Source: Arminella tubonensis (GTDB lineage Bacteria > Pseudomonadota > Alphaproteobacteria > Rhizobiales > Rhizobiaceae). From it: 64,000 nucleotides of DNA. The notes under the pieces are model-generated. The model was not told the origin of the DNA, made no database searches, and saw only the letters and a list, made by a program, of their open reading frames with translations. The stretch lies in the NCBI RefSeq assembly GCF_003240585.1, contig NZ_PCDP01000040.1, positions 215,472-279,471 of the forward strand. Reading direction: 5' to 3'. Positions 7,425 through 15,905 of this stretch are shown one piece after another. The position numbers were made by a program, and so were the translations under genes. Each line of letters opens with the position of its first letter. The stretch's first letter is position 1.

Positions 7425-7829
7425 ATGTCTCAAAAGCCAAGCTTCTTCTCTTCCTTTGCCAATACCATTGCGAATTGGTCCGGCAAGCCAGCGACATTTG
7501 CGATTGCCCTTACGGTCGTCGTTGTCTGGGCTGTCTCGGGGCCGTTTTTCGACTACTCCGAAACCTGGCAGCTGGTCATCAACACCGGCACGACCATCGT
7601 GACGTTCCTCATGGTATTTGTTCTCCAGAACTCACAGAACCGGGACGGCAAGGCTCTCCAGGCCAAGCTTGACGAACTGATACTGACAAGCCAGGCATCC
7701 AACAAATTTGTCGGCGTCGAAAAGCTTGAGGAAAAGGAACTGCACGAAATGAGCCGCAGCCTGGAAGAGCAGGCCGGCGCAATGGAACGCAGGGCCAAGA
7801 AAAAGGCAGCAGCAAAACCAGCGTCATAG
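7425..7829 (+). CDS. Low-affinity iron permease family protein
   Basis: This 134-residue protein has two membrane helices (about residues 22-42 and 48-68). They are followed by the conserved segment LQNSQNRDGKALQAKLDEL and a charged, Lys/Ala-rich C-terminal tail. This layout matches the small bacterial proteins of the low-affinity iron permease family. Their transport role is assigned by similarity to a yeast protein and is not well proven in bacteria. The gene stands alone on the plus strand, followed after about 170 bases by a small orphan gene. Confidence 0.8.
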   Translation: MSQKPSFFSSFANTIANWSGKPATFAIALTVVVVWAVSGPFFDYSETWQLVINTGTTIVTFLMVFVLQNSQNRDGKALQAKLDELILTSQASNKFVGVEKLEEKELHEMSRSLEEQAGAMERRAKKKAAAKPAS

Positions 7830-8001
7830 GACCGGCGCTGTCTTTCCCAGGTCAGATGGATTGCCTCCTTGCTGGGCTCCACTTCTCGTACGGTGGTGGA
7901 AGGTGAACCAGGGCTTGGTCCAACACGCGATCCGCATTATTTTTCAGCCACTTGCCGTTCTGCGTTGCAGCCCTATTTCCTTGTTTAGTAGGAGTGCAAA
8001 T

Positions 8002-8205
8002 ATGAGCGAAAAAGCGAAACACGGCGTGAGAAATTCGCTGGACGAACGGCGTGAACGGGAGGCAGCGGTCTCAGCCGCCGCATTGAAAATGATCGAGGAC
8101 GAGGCGCTGGCTCGCGAAATAAAGACCAATCGGTTGCGGGAACTGAGACTTCAAAAAGAGGCAGAGGACAGCAAGCCGCTCAAGAAGGCGAAGTCGCGGG
8201 AATAA
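8002..8205 (+). CDS. Small charged hypothetical protein
   Basis: This 67-residue protein is highly charged and predicted helical throughout (DERREREAAVSAAALKMIEDE, then a Lys/Arg-rich C-terminus). It has no Cys and no membrane segment. A clear AGGAG ribosome binding site (7990-7994) precedes the ATG at 8002, which is why I reject the much longer frame opening at 7861. Similar small Lys/Glu-rich proteins are common in rhizobia, but I cannot name a function. Confidence 0.65.
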   Translation: MSEKAKHGVRNSLDERREREAAVSAAALKMIEDEALAREIKTNRLRELRLQKEAEDSKPLKKAKSRE

Positions 8206-8234
8206 CCTGCGCATCGCGCCTTGAATATTTGTAG

Positions 8235-8375
8235 CTAATGGGGCCCCATCGTCGTCAACGATGCTTGCAGGGTTCCGCCTTTGCCGATCTGCGAGTGTGC
8301 CGATCCTCTCACGAGGGCCAGGCTGAGTACGGCGCCGATCATGCAGACGACAATGGCGAACATGATGATCTTCAT
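8235..8375 (-). CDS. 46-residue membrane or secreted microprotein
   Basis: A short frame encodes 46 residues: start MKIIMFAIVVCMIGAVLSLA, one membrane helix or signal peptide, then a polar tail ending in TTMGPH. An AAGGA ribosome binding site lies 8 bases before the ATG at 8375. The gene is between a small plus-strand gene and the DUF1488-like gene, and ends 13 bases before the latter in the downstream direction of the same strand, so the two could be co-transcribed. I recognise no family. Confidence 0.5.
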   Translation of the reverse strand: MKIIMFAIVVCMIGAVLSLALVRGSAHSQIGKGGTLQASLTTMGPH

Positions 8376-8387
8376 CAGGATGTTCCT

Positions 8388-8675
8388 TCAGAGCGGTCTC
8401 GCGTCGTCCGCCTTCCACCGATTTATATCGGCGGACCTTATCCAGATGGTTCCGTCGTCTCCGGTGTGATGGCGGGCAAGCTTGGCGTTTGCGATCGCCT
8501 CAAACGCGTACATGAACTTCGTCAATTGCTCCACCGGAACATCCGATGACGACGCCATCTTGTCGATGGCTTCTTCGGTGACGATGACGACCCACGGAGT
8601 CTGGTCGTCCAGCATGGCGATATGCGCATTGCCATCCGTCAAAAAAGGGGCTGTTCCTTGTCTGGTAAGCGCCAT
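8388..8675 (-). CDS. Small protein, DUF1488-like
   Basis: This 95-residue protein has the pattern of the DUF1488 family: a beta-rich N-terminus (WVVIVTEEAIDKM), then a helical segment (LTKFMYAFEAIANAKLARHH) and a final beta strand (GTIWIRSADI). The assignment rests on the pattern only. A GGGAG ribosome binding site about 7 bases before the ATG supports the start. It is cytoplasmic, with no catalytic motif seen. The 46-residue microprotein follows directly downstream on the same strand. Confidence 0.6.
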   Translation of the reverse strand: MALTRQGTAPFLTDGNAHIAMLDDQTPWVVIVTEEAIDKMASSSDVPVEQLTKFMYAFEAIANAKLARHHTGDDGTIWIRSADINRWKADDARPL

Positions 8676-8772
8676 CCGAAATCTCCCGATTGGACATTAT
8701 CGTTAGCATGGGACGCGTCATTTGACAGCACCGAGATTTTCTTATTGGCGAAATCTGATTGCCGATCTGACA

Positions 8773-9591
8773 TCATACCGAAGTTCGAGAGATCCTTAGG
8801 TCGCTTCCGGAAGCCTCGATCAGAGAGCTCCTGGATGGTTGCGATCGACCGAGCACGTAGATCAATCTTCGAAAGAAATCGATTGTTCGAAACAGATGCG
8901 CCGGTACCCGGCGCCAGGCGGGTAATTTGGCAGCAAGATACGACTTTCGGGTGCCGATCATCGTCTTCTGTCGCAGCCGTGTAAAACCAACCAAATCGGT
9001 CCGGGTACTGTAGACTGATGTATCGCTGTCCCAGCCACGTTCAATGGCCACGTCCCAGGGCAACGACATGACCCGCAACTTTGCCATTATCTTCTCCGCG
9101 CCGCTGCGCGTCACCAGATAGCATGCCGTGGAGCCCTGCGGTCCAAAGAGGCAGCGGCCCAAAATATCGCCTTCAGCACTTTGGGTGAAGGTTCTGAAAC
9201 CTTTCCAGCGATGGTTCACGAATTTGATCAAGTCGGCATTTGGAGCTGCTTCCCTGGCAGCAATCGCTCGAGCCAGAAACGTATCGTCCAACAGGATATC
9301 GTCTTCAATGATGATCGCCGCGTCCCGCCCACCGGCAAGGACCTGTTCAAGCGCCAGCAAATGACTTCGATAGCAACCATATTCACCCGGCAGGATGTGC
9401 CTCCCATGCCGCTTTAGGAAAAGGCTCTCATCGACATCGATCCATTGTTCCCGAGGATAAAGCGCTCCATCGACACCTTCGACGCGATTGATTTCAATTG
9501 AAAGCTGGGCACTCTGCCGCGTCATCTCAGCCAGCCTCTCGGCGGCACGATCAATGTTGATGAGGTAGATGGGTAAAATCTGGGGGGACAT
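8773..9591 (-). CDS. Glycosyltransferase family 25 (LPS/glycan biosynthesis type)
   Basis: This 272-residue protein starts MSPQILPIYLINIDRAAERL, the N-terminal strand and motif of GT25 enzymes. It has GEYGCYRSHLLALEQVL and the IIIEDDILLDD acidic motif that binds nucleotide sugar and metal. GT25 proteins transfer galactose or glucose to lipopolysaccharide cores or other glycans. The frame is open to 9639, but the conserved N-terminus begins at Met 9591. It is a single gene with no other LPS gene nearby, so the acceptor is unknown. The Arg-rich C-terminus could make it peripheral to the membrane. Confidence 0.87.
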   Translation of the reverse strand: MSPQILPIYLINIDRAAERLAEMTRQSAQLSIEINRVEGVDGALYPREQWIDVDESLFLKRHGRHILPGEYGCYRSHLLALEQVLAGGRDAAIIIEDDILLDDTFLARAIAAREAAPNADLIKFVNHRWKGFRTFTQSAEGDILGRCLFGPQGSTACYLVTRSGAEKIMAKLRVMSLPWDVAIERGWDSDTSVYSTRTDLVGFTRLRQKTMIGTRKSYLAAKLPAWRRVPAHLFRTIDFFRRLIYVLGRSQPSRSSLIEASGSDLRISRTSV

Positions 9592-9872
9592 AATCGCTCG
9601 TAAAATATTGACATTGGCACCGGCCCGCCTGCTCTTCAAGAGGCAAAGGCGTCAAACAATATGAGTACGCCGGGATGCGGATACCAGTCCCGACAGGCGC
9701 ACGAGCCACATTTATGCGTGAGAGCAATCTGTAGAGCGGCGCTGCTTAGGGCAATGTAGGGTCTAGCGCGGGTTTCGAAAAGAAGACGCAGACCTGAAGC
9801 CACATGACGACCGGCGGTTTTGACCACCACCAAAGTTGCAGCACAGGAGCTTGCTGGGTGTTTATCAATTCA

Positions 9873-9948
9873 TGGTGAGCGCGTCGGGGTTCGAACCCGA
9901 GACCTACTGATTAAAAGTCAGTTGCTCTACCGGCTGAGCTACGCGCTC
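9873..9948 (-). tRNA. tRNA-Lys (anticodon TTT)
   Basis: On the minus strand a 76-nt cloverleaf is complete. The acceptor arms GAGCGCG and CGCGCTC pair. The D-arm region reads TAGCTCAGCCGGTAGAGC, the anticodon stem-loop CTGACTTTTAATCAG gives anticodon TTT, and the T-arm carries GGTTCGAACCC. Discriminator A and an encoded CCA follow. Nothing resembling an integrase or attachment duplication is visible beside it. Confidence 0.97.
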
Positions 9949-10141
9949 CCTCGTCCGCGGGTGAAACACACCCCGGCTGGAAGTGCGCGGAACATATGCA
10001 GACACCCCATTCGGGTCAACCCAGAAAATAGTCGAATTTTCGTTGGTGACCGGTTTTCTTGGCCGTCGCGCAAAAAGGTGATTGGCATTCAACTCGGCCG
10101 GAAGATAGGAAGGCGGATTATTGCTTTAGCCGGAGTTCTTC

Positions 10142-10897
10142 GTGTCCATTGCCGATATCTCGCTGCTGAGCGCCTTGCTGGCTGGGGCGCTCTCCTTTCT
10201 GTCGCCTTGCGTGCTGCCGCTCGTGCCGCCGTATCTGTGCTATATGGCGGGCATTTCCGTTGAACAGTTCCGTGGCGGCGGTGCCGCCGTTTCGACGTCA
10301 GGACCTGTAGTGCGTGGTGGCGTGCTGTTTTCGGCGCTGTTCTTTACCCTTGGCTTTGCCACGGTCTTTGTTGCACTCGGGGCCGGCGCGTCCTCGATCG
10401 GCCTGCTTCTTCGCCAGCATCTCGAAATTCTGGCCAAGGTCGGCGGACTGATCATCATCGTCATGGGTTTGAATTTTCTCGGCGTATTTCGCCTGGGCAT
10501 CCTTTCCCGCGAGGCGCGCTTTCAGGGCGGCGGAAAGCCGGCGACGCTGACCGGCGCTTATGTCATGGGCCTTGCCTTCGCTTTCGGATGGACACCTTGC
10601 ATCGGCCCGGTTCTGGGCGCGATCCTTGGAGTCGCGGCTTCGCGCGATACGGTCGGGGCAGGCGCCGGGCTGCTCGCCGTCTATTCGCTGGGCCTGGCCG
10701 TTCCGTTCTGGATCGCCGCAGGCTTTTCCGGTGCTTTCATGAAATTCCTCGGCCGCTTCCGCCGCCATCTGGGAATGGTGGAAAAAGTAATGGGCGGCTT
10801 TCTCGTCGTGACCGGTCTCGCCTTCATATTCGGCTTCGTCAGCGACATGGCGATCTGGTTCCAACAAACCTTTCCGATCCTATCGCAGATCGGTTGA
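10142..10897 (+). CDS. ccdA: Cytochrome c biogenesis protein CcdA
   Basis: This 251-residue membrane protein has six predicted helices and the two conserved redox cysteines in SFLSPCVLPLVPPYLCYMAG (helix 1) and FGWTPCIGPVLGAILG (helix 4). CcdA carries reducing power from cytoplasmic thioredoxin across the inner membrane to periplasmic thioredoxin-like proteins that keep apocytochrome c cysteines reduced. The start is GTG at 10142, preceded by GGAG. No other cytochrome c maturation gene is nearby. It converges on the UbiH-like gene with only 14 bases between stop codons. Confidence 0.95.
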   Translation: MSIADISLLSALLAGALSFLSPCVLPLVPPYLCYMAGISVEQFRGGGAAVSTSGPVVRGGVLFSALFFTLGFATVFVALGAGASSIGLLLRQHLEILAKVGGLIIIVMGLNFLGVFRLGILSREARFQGGGKPATLTGAYVMGLAFAFGWTPCIGPVLGAILGVAASRDTVGAGAGLLAVYSLGLAVPFWIAAGFSGAFMKFLGRFRRHLGMVEKVMGGFLVVTGLAFIFGFVSDMAIWFQQTFPILSQIG

Positions 10898-10911
10898 GGC
10901 CTGCGCCGCCG

Positions 10912-12114
10912 CTATCGCCGCAGCTTATCCGGCAGCATTGACGGCATTATCTTGAAGCCGCGACCTGGCTCGATGCCCTCGCGCATGACGATGTTGCGCA
11001 GTGGCGGCAGGGCGGAAAGCACATGCAGCCCCGCCGCGCGCAGCACCTGCACCGGCAGGAAGTCTGACAGCAGCGAGCGATTGAGCATGTCGACGCTGGC
11101 CGTGCGGCTGATGATATCGACGCGACGCTTGCGGTCAAAGCTATCGCCGACCGAAGCCCGTATCGGCTCTTGCGGGTGATCGGACAGGATTTCCGTCAGC
11201 ACCATGACGTCACGAAGGCTGAGGTTCAGCCCTTGGGCACCGATCGGCGGAAACACATGGGCTGCCTCGCCGATCAGCGCTGCGCGGCCCTTGCCAAAGC
11301 GCTGCGCCGTCATGCCGGAGAGCGGCCAGACCTGCACGCCTGGTTCGACGGTCACTTTTCCTAGTAGCGATTGCATGCGATCTTCGACGAGGCGGCCAAG
11401 CTCTTCCATCGATTTTGTAGCGTTTACCGCAGCTTCTTCGGGCCTCTGCACCCAAACGAGGCTCGAGCGGTTGCCGGGCAGGGGAACCTGCGTGAATGGC
11501 CCGCTTTCCGTATGGAATTCCGTTGAAACATTCTGGTGTGGCGACGAATGTGCAAAGTTCAACACCATGGCCGATTGAGGATAGGACCAAGTCTTCAAGC
11601 CGATGCCTGCACTCTCCCGCACCATGGAATGTCGTCCGTCCGAGCCGACGATGAAAGACGATTCTATCGTCTCGCTATTGTCGAGCGTCACCGTCACTCC
11701 ACGGTCCCGGATGTCGACGGAGGTGGCTGCCGCATCGATCCGGGCGATGTTTCCCTCTGATCGCACCGCATCGTCAAGCGCCCCGATCAGCGCGGTGTTC
11801 GGCATGTTGTAGCCGAACGCTTCGAGGCCGATCTCCGCGGCGCGAAAGGCCACCGTCGGTGCGCGCAAAAGACGCTTGGTGCCGTCGACGATTTGCATGG
11901 TCGATAGCGCCGCTGCGTTGGGCAGGATCTTGTCCCATATCGCCAGGCGCTCGAGAAAGCGAATAGACTGATCCATAAGTGCAGTGGTCCGACCATCCGG
12001 CTTCGACGACGAAGGCGCCGCAAGCGTGACTTGCCGACCGCCGCGCGCAATCGCGATCGCTGCGATCATACCTGCCAGACCACCGCCGACGACGGTCACA
12101 TCCACATGTTTCAT
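10912..12114 (-). CDS. UbiH/UbiF-family FAD-dependent hydroxylase
   Basis: This 400-residue flavoprotein monooxygenase has an N-terminal Rossmann dinucleotide motif (GGGLAGMIAAIAIARGG), the mid-protein GSDGRHSMVRESAGI motif and the second FAD motif GEAAHVFPPIGAQGLNLSLRD. These are hallmarks of the ubiquinone ring hydroxylases UbiH, UbiF, UbiI and UbiL. Alphaproteobacteria often use one or two such enzymes with relaxed position specificity, so the ring carbon cannot be told. It acts at the inner face of the membrane in ubiquinone synthesis. It stands alone, divergent from pcs. Confidence 0.87.
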   Translation of the reverse strand: MKHVDVTVVGGGLAGMIAAIAIARGGRQVTLAAPSSSKPDGRTTALMDQSIRFLERLAIWDKILPNAAALSTMQIVDGTKRLLRAPTVAFRAAEIGLEAFGYNMPNTALIGALDDAVRSEGNIARIDAAATSVDIRDRGVTVTLDNSETIESSFIVGSDGRHSMVRESAGIGLKTWSYPQSAMVLNFAHSSPHQNVSTEFHTESGPFTQVPLPGNRSSLVWVQRPEEAAVNATKSMEELGRLVEDRMQSLLGKVTVEPGVQVWPLSGMTAQRFGKGRAALIGEAAHVFPPIGAQGLNLSLRDVMVLTEILSDHPQEPIRASVGDSFDRKRRVDIISRTASVDMLNRSLLSDFLPVQVLRAAGLHVLSALPPLRNIVMREGIEPGRGFKIMPSMLPDKLRR

Positions 12115-12328
12115 GTCACTGTCCTGTTTTGCCCATTGTCGAAACTAATCGCTCAGCCTGTTGAAATCCATGGGATGAAACATCGCAGAGGATGAAAATG
12201 ACGGAAACAGGGTTTACCCTCGGAGATAATATGTGCTTTTGCGCTGGCAGCGCCTGACAAAGGATGCATATTGAAGAAAATAATTGCCTGCCGGGGTGGG
12301 CGCATAAAGGGTGGCGACACGGGGACGC

Positions 12329-13060
12329 ATGAAAATCTTCAAGTACAGGCGGGTGCCATATGCGGAGATCCGCGCCTTTTCCGTGCACATATTGACCGCT
12401 TCCGGTTCGTTTCTCGCGTTTTTGGGCGTGGTCGCCGCAGCAGAGCACCGTTTTGTCGACATGTTCTGGTGGCTCGGTCTCGCACTTCTGGTCGACGGGA
12501 TCGACGGACCGATCGCTCGCAAGGTCCGCGTCAAGGAGGTGCTGCCGAACTGGTCTGGCGATACGCTCGATAATATTATCGACTACGTGACCTACGTTTT
12601 GCTTCCTGCATTTGCACTCTATCAGAGCGGCATGATCGGCGAGCCCTGGTCTTTCGTCGCTGCCGGGATGATCGTCGTCTCCAGCGCGATCTACTATGCC
12701 GATACCGGCATGAAGACGGAGGAGTATTTTTTTTCCGGCTTTCCCGTTGTCTGGAATATGATCGTCTTCACGCTTTTCGTCATCGAGGCGAGCGCGATGA
12801 CGGCTTTGATCGTCGTGGGCATCTCCGTGGTCCTCACTTTTCTACCGATCAATTTTCTGCATCCGGTTCGCGTCAAGCGGCTGCGACGGCTCAATCTCGG
12901 CATATTCCTGCTGTGGTCGGCGCTCGGCGTCTATTCGCTGCTTATGAATTTCGTGACACCCCAGTGGGCGTTGCTTCTTTTCATTGCAAGCGGGCTTTAT
13001 CTCTATTGCATCGGCGCCGTACTGCAGTTTTTCCCTTCGTTGGGTCGACGCGCCAGCTAG
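12329..13060 (+). CDS. pcs: Phosphatidylcholine synthase
   Basis: This 243-residue membrane protein carries the CDP-alcohol phosphotransferase motif, DGPIAR followed by GDTLDNIID, which fits D-G-x2-A-R-x8-G-x3-D-x3-D apart from a different spacer. About eight hydrophobic helices follow. Pcs condenses CDP-diacylglycerol with choline directly to phosphatidylcholine, a pathway typical of rhizobia, agrobacteria, Brucella and some other host-associated bacteria; it supports assignment of the window to that group. Start ATG 12329 (MKIFKYRRV) matches the usual N-terminus; an in-frame start at 12311 is less likely. The gene is monocistronic. Confidence 0.95.
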   Translation: MKIFKYRRVPYAEIRAFSVHILTASGSFLAFLGVVAAAEHRFVDMFWWLGLALLVDGIDGPIARKVRVKEVLPNWSGDTLDNIIDYVTYVLLPAFALYQSGMIGEPWSFVAAGMIVVSSAIYYADTGMKTEEYFFSGFPVVWNMIVFTLFVIEASAMTALIVVGISVVLTFLPINFLHPVRVKRLRRLNLGIFLLWSALGVYSLLMNFVTPQWALLLFIASGLYLYCIGAVLQFFPSLGRRAS

Positions 13061-13070
13061 GTCCAAAACC

Positions 13071-13086
13071 GGCCGCTGGAGCGGCC
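13071..13086 (+). repeat. Short GC hairpin after pcs
   Basis: GGCCGC (13071-13076) and GCGGCC (13081-13086) pair around TGGA. There is no T-run, so termination is uncertain. A very similar hairpin (GGCCGC-GTGGAG-GCGGCC) occurs at 18063-18080 before the ytfQ-like gene. Confidence 0.4.
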
Positions 13087-13174
13087 ATGTAATTTGCTGT
13101 TGTGCGCAGCAGCAAAGTGGGTATCAATATCCTATAACCAATCCGCCGTTTATGGGATTGAGAAGAAACAAGAA

Positions 13175-14821
13175 ATGAGTGGAACGAGACTGCCGAATCC
13201 GGAAAGATCCCAAATGGACAGGGCGGCAGGGAGAAATGAGGGGAACGTGTCGCCATCCAATGTGCCGGCAACCGGCGCGTTATTGTCGGTCCGCAAGCTG
13301 ACGAAGCTCTTTGGCAGCTTTGCAGCCTGTAATGAAATCGATCTTGATATAAGGCCTGGCGAAATTCATGCCCTGCTCGGGGAAAACGGCGCAGGCAAGT
13401 CGACGCTAGTGAAGATGCTGTTTGGTGTCCTCGAGCCGAACGCAGGCGAAATCATCTGGCAGGGCAATCCGGTTACGGTCGGCTCGCCCGGCGGAGCGCG
13501 GAAGCTTGGCATCGGCATGGTGTTCCAGCATTTCTCCCTGTTCGAAGCCCTCACAGTTGCAGAGAACATTGCGCTTTCACTGGATGACAGCGTTTCAATC
13601 AGCAAGATTTCGGAGGAGGCCGCGGCGCTGTCGCATGCCTATGGCCTTCCGCTCGACCCAAACGCCCATGTAGCCGATCTGTCGGTCGGCGAGCGCCAGC
13701 GCATCGAGATCGTCCGCGCGCTGCTGCAGAATCCGAAACTGATCATCCTAGACGAACCCACCTCGGTCCTGACGCCGCAGGAAGCCGACCGCCTGTTCGA
13801 GACCTTGTTCAAGCTCAGGGCCGAGGGCCGTTCGGTCCTTTATATCAGCCATCGCCTCGAAGAAGTGCAGCGCATCTGCGACCGCGCGACGGTGCTTAGG
13901 CACGGCCGCGTCACCGGTGCCTGCGATCCCAAGCAGGAGACCACTGGTTCCCTTGCGCGAATGATGGTCGGCAGCGACGTTGCGAGCGTTGTCCACGAGG
14001 GCCTCGGTGCAAAGGGCGACATCCAGCTGGAAGTTGCGGGCCTTTCGGTCGCCGCGCGAACACCTTTCGCTATGCCGCTGAAGAACATATCGCTCCGGGT
14101 TCGCGCCGGTGAGATTCTGGCGATTGCCGGGGTGGCCGGCAACGGACAGGGTGAGTTGTTCGACGCCGTATCTGGAGAATATCCAGTCGGCTCCGACGAT
14201 CTGATTTCGATCCGTAGCAATCCGGTCGGCACGGAGGGTATCGACGCTCGTCGGCTGCTCGGCGCCGGTTTCGTGCCGGAGGAGCGCCATGGCCATGCCG
14301 CCGTCACCGGCTTGAAGCTCTCGGAAAACCTCATGCTTGCCCGCAGCCAGTCGGACAGCAAGGCGTTTCTCGGCGGCGGCTTTCTCAGCATCATTCGTCG
14401 AGGTGCTGTCAAGCAGGCAACCAAACGGATTTGCGAAGCGATGGATGTTCGCAAGAGCGGCGAGGACCCTTCCGCGGGATCGCTGTCAGGCGGCAACCTG
14501 CAGAAATTCATCGTCGGCCGCGAACTTGACCGGCAGCCGGCGGTGCTGGTGGTCAATCAGCCGACTTGGGGCGTCGACGCCGGCGCTGCGAGCCGCATTC
14601 GCCAGGCTCTCGTCGACCTTGCACGCAGCGGCTCCGCGGTTCTCGTCATCAGCCAGGACCTCGACGAAATCTTCGAGGTTGCGACCGATATCGCCGTGAT
14701 TTCCGAAGGCCGATTGTCCGCATCCTATCCCGCGGATGAGATGACGCGCGAAAAGATCGGTCTGCTCATGGGCGGAACGCACGGCGCCAAGGCCGAGCCG
14801 GAGCTTGCTCATGCGCATTGA
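13175..14821 (+). CDS. ABC importer ATP-binding protein, BMP/nucleoside type
   Basis: This protein of about 548 residues has two fused ABC domains. The first has Walker A GENGAGKST, signature LSVGERQR and Walker B LIILDEPTS. The second has the degenerate Walker A GVAGNGQGE and signature LSGGNLQK typical of sugar/nucleoside (RbsA-like) ATPases. The start is uncertain: ATG 13175 and ATG 13214 (with GGAAAG about 7 bases ahead) are both possible, and the conserved domain starts near 13279. It is the first gene of a four-gene operon with two permeases and a BMP-family binding protein, which points to purine nucleoside uptake. Confidence 0.9.
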   Translation: MSGTRLPNPERSQMDRAAGRNEGNVSPSNVPATGALLSVRKLTKLFGSFAACNEIDLDIRPGEIHALLGENGAGKSTLVKMLFGVLEPNAGEIIWQGNPVTVGSPGGARKLGIGMVFQHFSLFEALTVAENIALSLDDSVSISKISEEAAALSHAYGLPLDPNAHVADLSVGERQRIEIVRALLQNPKLIILDEPTSVLTPQEADRLFETLFKLRAEGRSVLYISHRLEEVQRICDRATVLRHGRVTGACDPKQETTGSLARMMVGSDVASVVHEGLGAKGDIQLEVAGLSVAARTPFAMPLKNISLRVRAGEILAIAGVAGNGQGELFDAVSGEYPVGSDDLISIRSNPVGTEGIDARRLLGAGFVPEERHGHAAVTGLKLSENLMLARSQSDSKAFLGGGFLSIIRRGAVKQATKRICEAMDVRKSGEDPSAGSLSGGNLQKFIVGRELDRQPAVLVVNQPTWGVDAGAASRIRQALVDLARSGSAVLVISQDLDEIFEVATDIAVISEGRLSASYPADEMTREKIGLLMGGTHGAKAEPELAHAH

Positions 14822-15905
14822 ACTCGAAAAACGCCCTCAGGTCTCGAAGCTGTTCGGCCTTCTTTCGCCGATGCTGGCACTGCTGCTGACGCTGATTGCC
14901 GGCGGGGTCATGTTCGTTCTGCTCGGCAAGGACCCGCTGGATTCGCTTTATGCACTGCTGGTCGAGCCGCTGCTAGATCCCTGGTCCCTGAATGAGCTGG
15001 CGAAGAAGGCGGCGCCGCTGATCCTAATCGCCGTCGGCCTGGCCGTTTGCTACCGGTCCAACAATTGGAACATCGGCGCTGAGGGCCAATACAGTATCGG
15101 CGCGATCTTTGGCTCGGCGATACCCGTCTATTTCTACGATTGGCAATCGCCGTTGGTCCTGCCGCTGATGTTGATCCTCGGCGCCCTCGGCGGGGCTCTG
15201 TTCGCAAGTATTCCGGCGCTCTTGAAGACGCATTTCAATACCAACGAAATCCTGACCAGCCTGATGCTGACCTATATCGCCCAGCTCTTTCTCGATTGGC
15301 TGACGCGCGGCCCATGGCGCAATCCCGACGGCCACGGCTTTTACGGCACGCGCGACTTTTCGCCCGATGAGGTGCTACCGGCCATATGGGATGATGTCAT
15401 ATCAGCGCATTGGGGCTTCGTCTTCGCGATCGTCGTGGCGATCCTGATGTGGTTCATGATGCGCTATACGCTGAAGGGCTTTGAAGTCGTCGTATTGGGA
15501 CAGTCGGATCGGGCAGGGCGGTTCGCCGGCTTCTCGTCAAAGAAGATGGTCTGGTTCGGCTTCCTGCTTTCGGGTGCTCTGGCAGGCCTTGCAGGCATCT
15601 CGGAAGTTGCAGGCTCCATCGGCCATCTCCAGCCCGATATTTCGCCGAGCTACGGGTTTACGGCCATCATCGTCGCCTTCCTCGGCCGGCTGAACCCGCT
15701 TGGCATCATCGCGTCGGGCCTCGTGCTGGCGCTCACCTATATCGGCGGCGAAGCGGCACAGCTGTCGATCGGTATATCGGACAAGGTGACGCGCGTTTTC
15801 CAGGGGCTGCTCCTCTTCTTCGTGCTCTCCTGCGATACGCTCATCTACTACAAGATCCGCATTGTCTGGGCCCGGGTTCGCACCATTGTCGAGGCGGCAA
15901 CATGA
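14811..15905 (+). CDS. ABC importer permease 1, BMP/nucleoside type
   Basis: This 364-residue integral membrane protein of the BPD_transp_2 family has about ten helices and conserved segments such as CYRSNNWNIGAEGQ, HFNTNEILTSLMLTYIA and LAGLAGISEVAGSIG. The start ATG 14811 lies inside the 3' end of the ATPase gene (11-bp overlap) and is preceded by GGAG, so translation is probably coupled. It forms the inner membrane channel with the next gene. Proteins of this pair in other bacteria (NupB/YufP type) take up guanosine or other nucleosides. Confidence 0.92.
   Translation: MRIELEKRPQVSKLFGLLSPMLALLLTLIAGGVMFVLLGKDPLDSLYALLVEPLLDPWSLNELAKKAAPLILIAVGLAVCYRSNNWNIGAEGQYSIGAIFGSAIPVYFYDWQSPLVLPLMLILGALGGALFASIPALLKTHFNTNEILTSLMLTYIAQLFLDWLTRGPWRNPDGHGFYGTRDFSPDEVLPAIWDDVISAHWGFVFAIVVAILMWFMMRYTLKGFEVVVLGQSDRAGRFAGFSSKKMVWFGFLLSGALAGLAGISEVAGSIGHLQPDISPSYGFTAIIVAFLGRLNPLGIIASGLVLALTYIGGEAAQLSIGISDKVTRVFQGLLLFFVLSCDTLIYYKIRIVWARVRTIVEAAT

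Noticed and set aside
9636..9833. A 65-residue minus-strand frame between the GT25 gene and the tRNA
   Set aside because: No ribosome binding site and no recognisable sequence feature; the interval is best left as non-coding.
9873..9948. tRNA-Lys as an integration site of a genomic island
   Set aside because: No integrase gene and no repeated tRNA 3' end were seen on either side; neighbouring genes are ordinary chromosomal genes.
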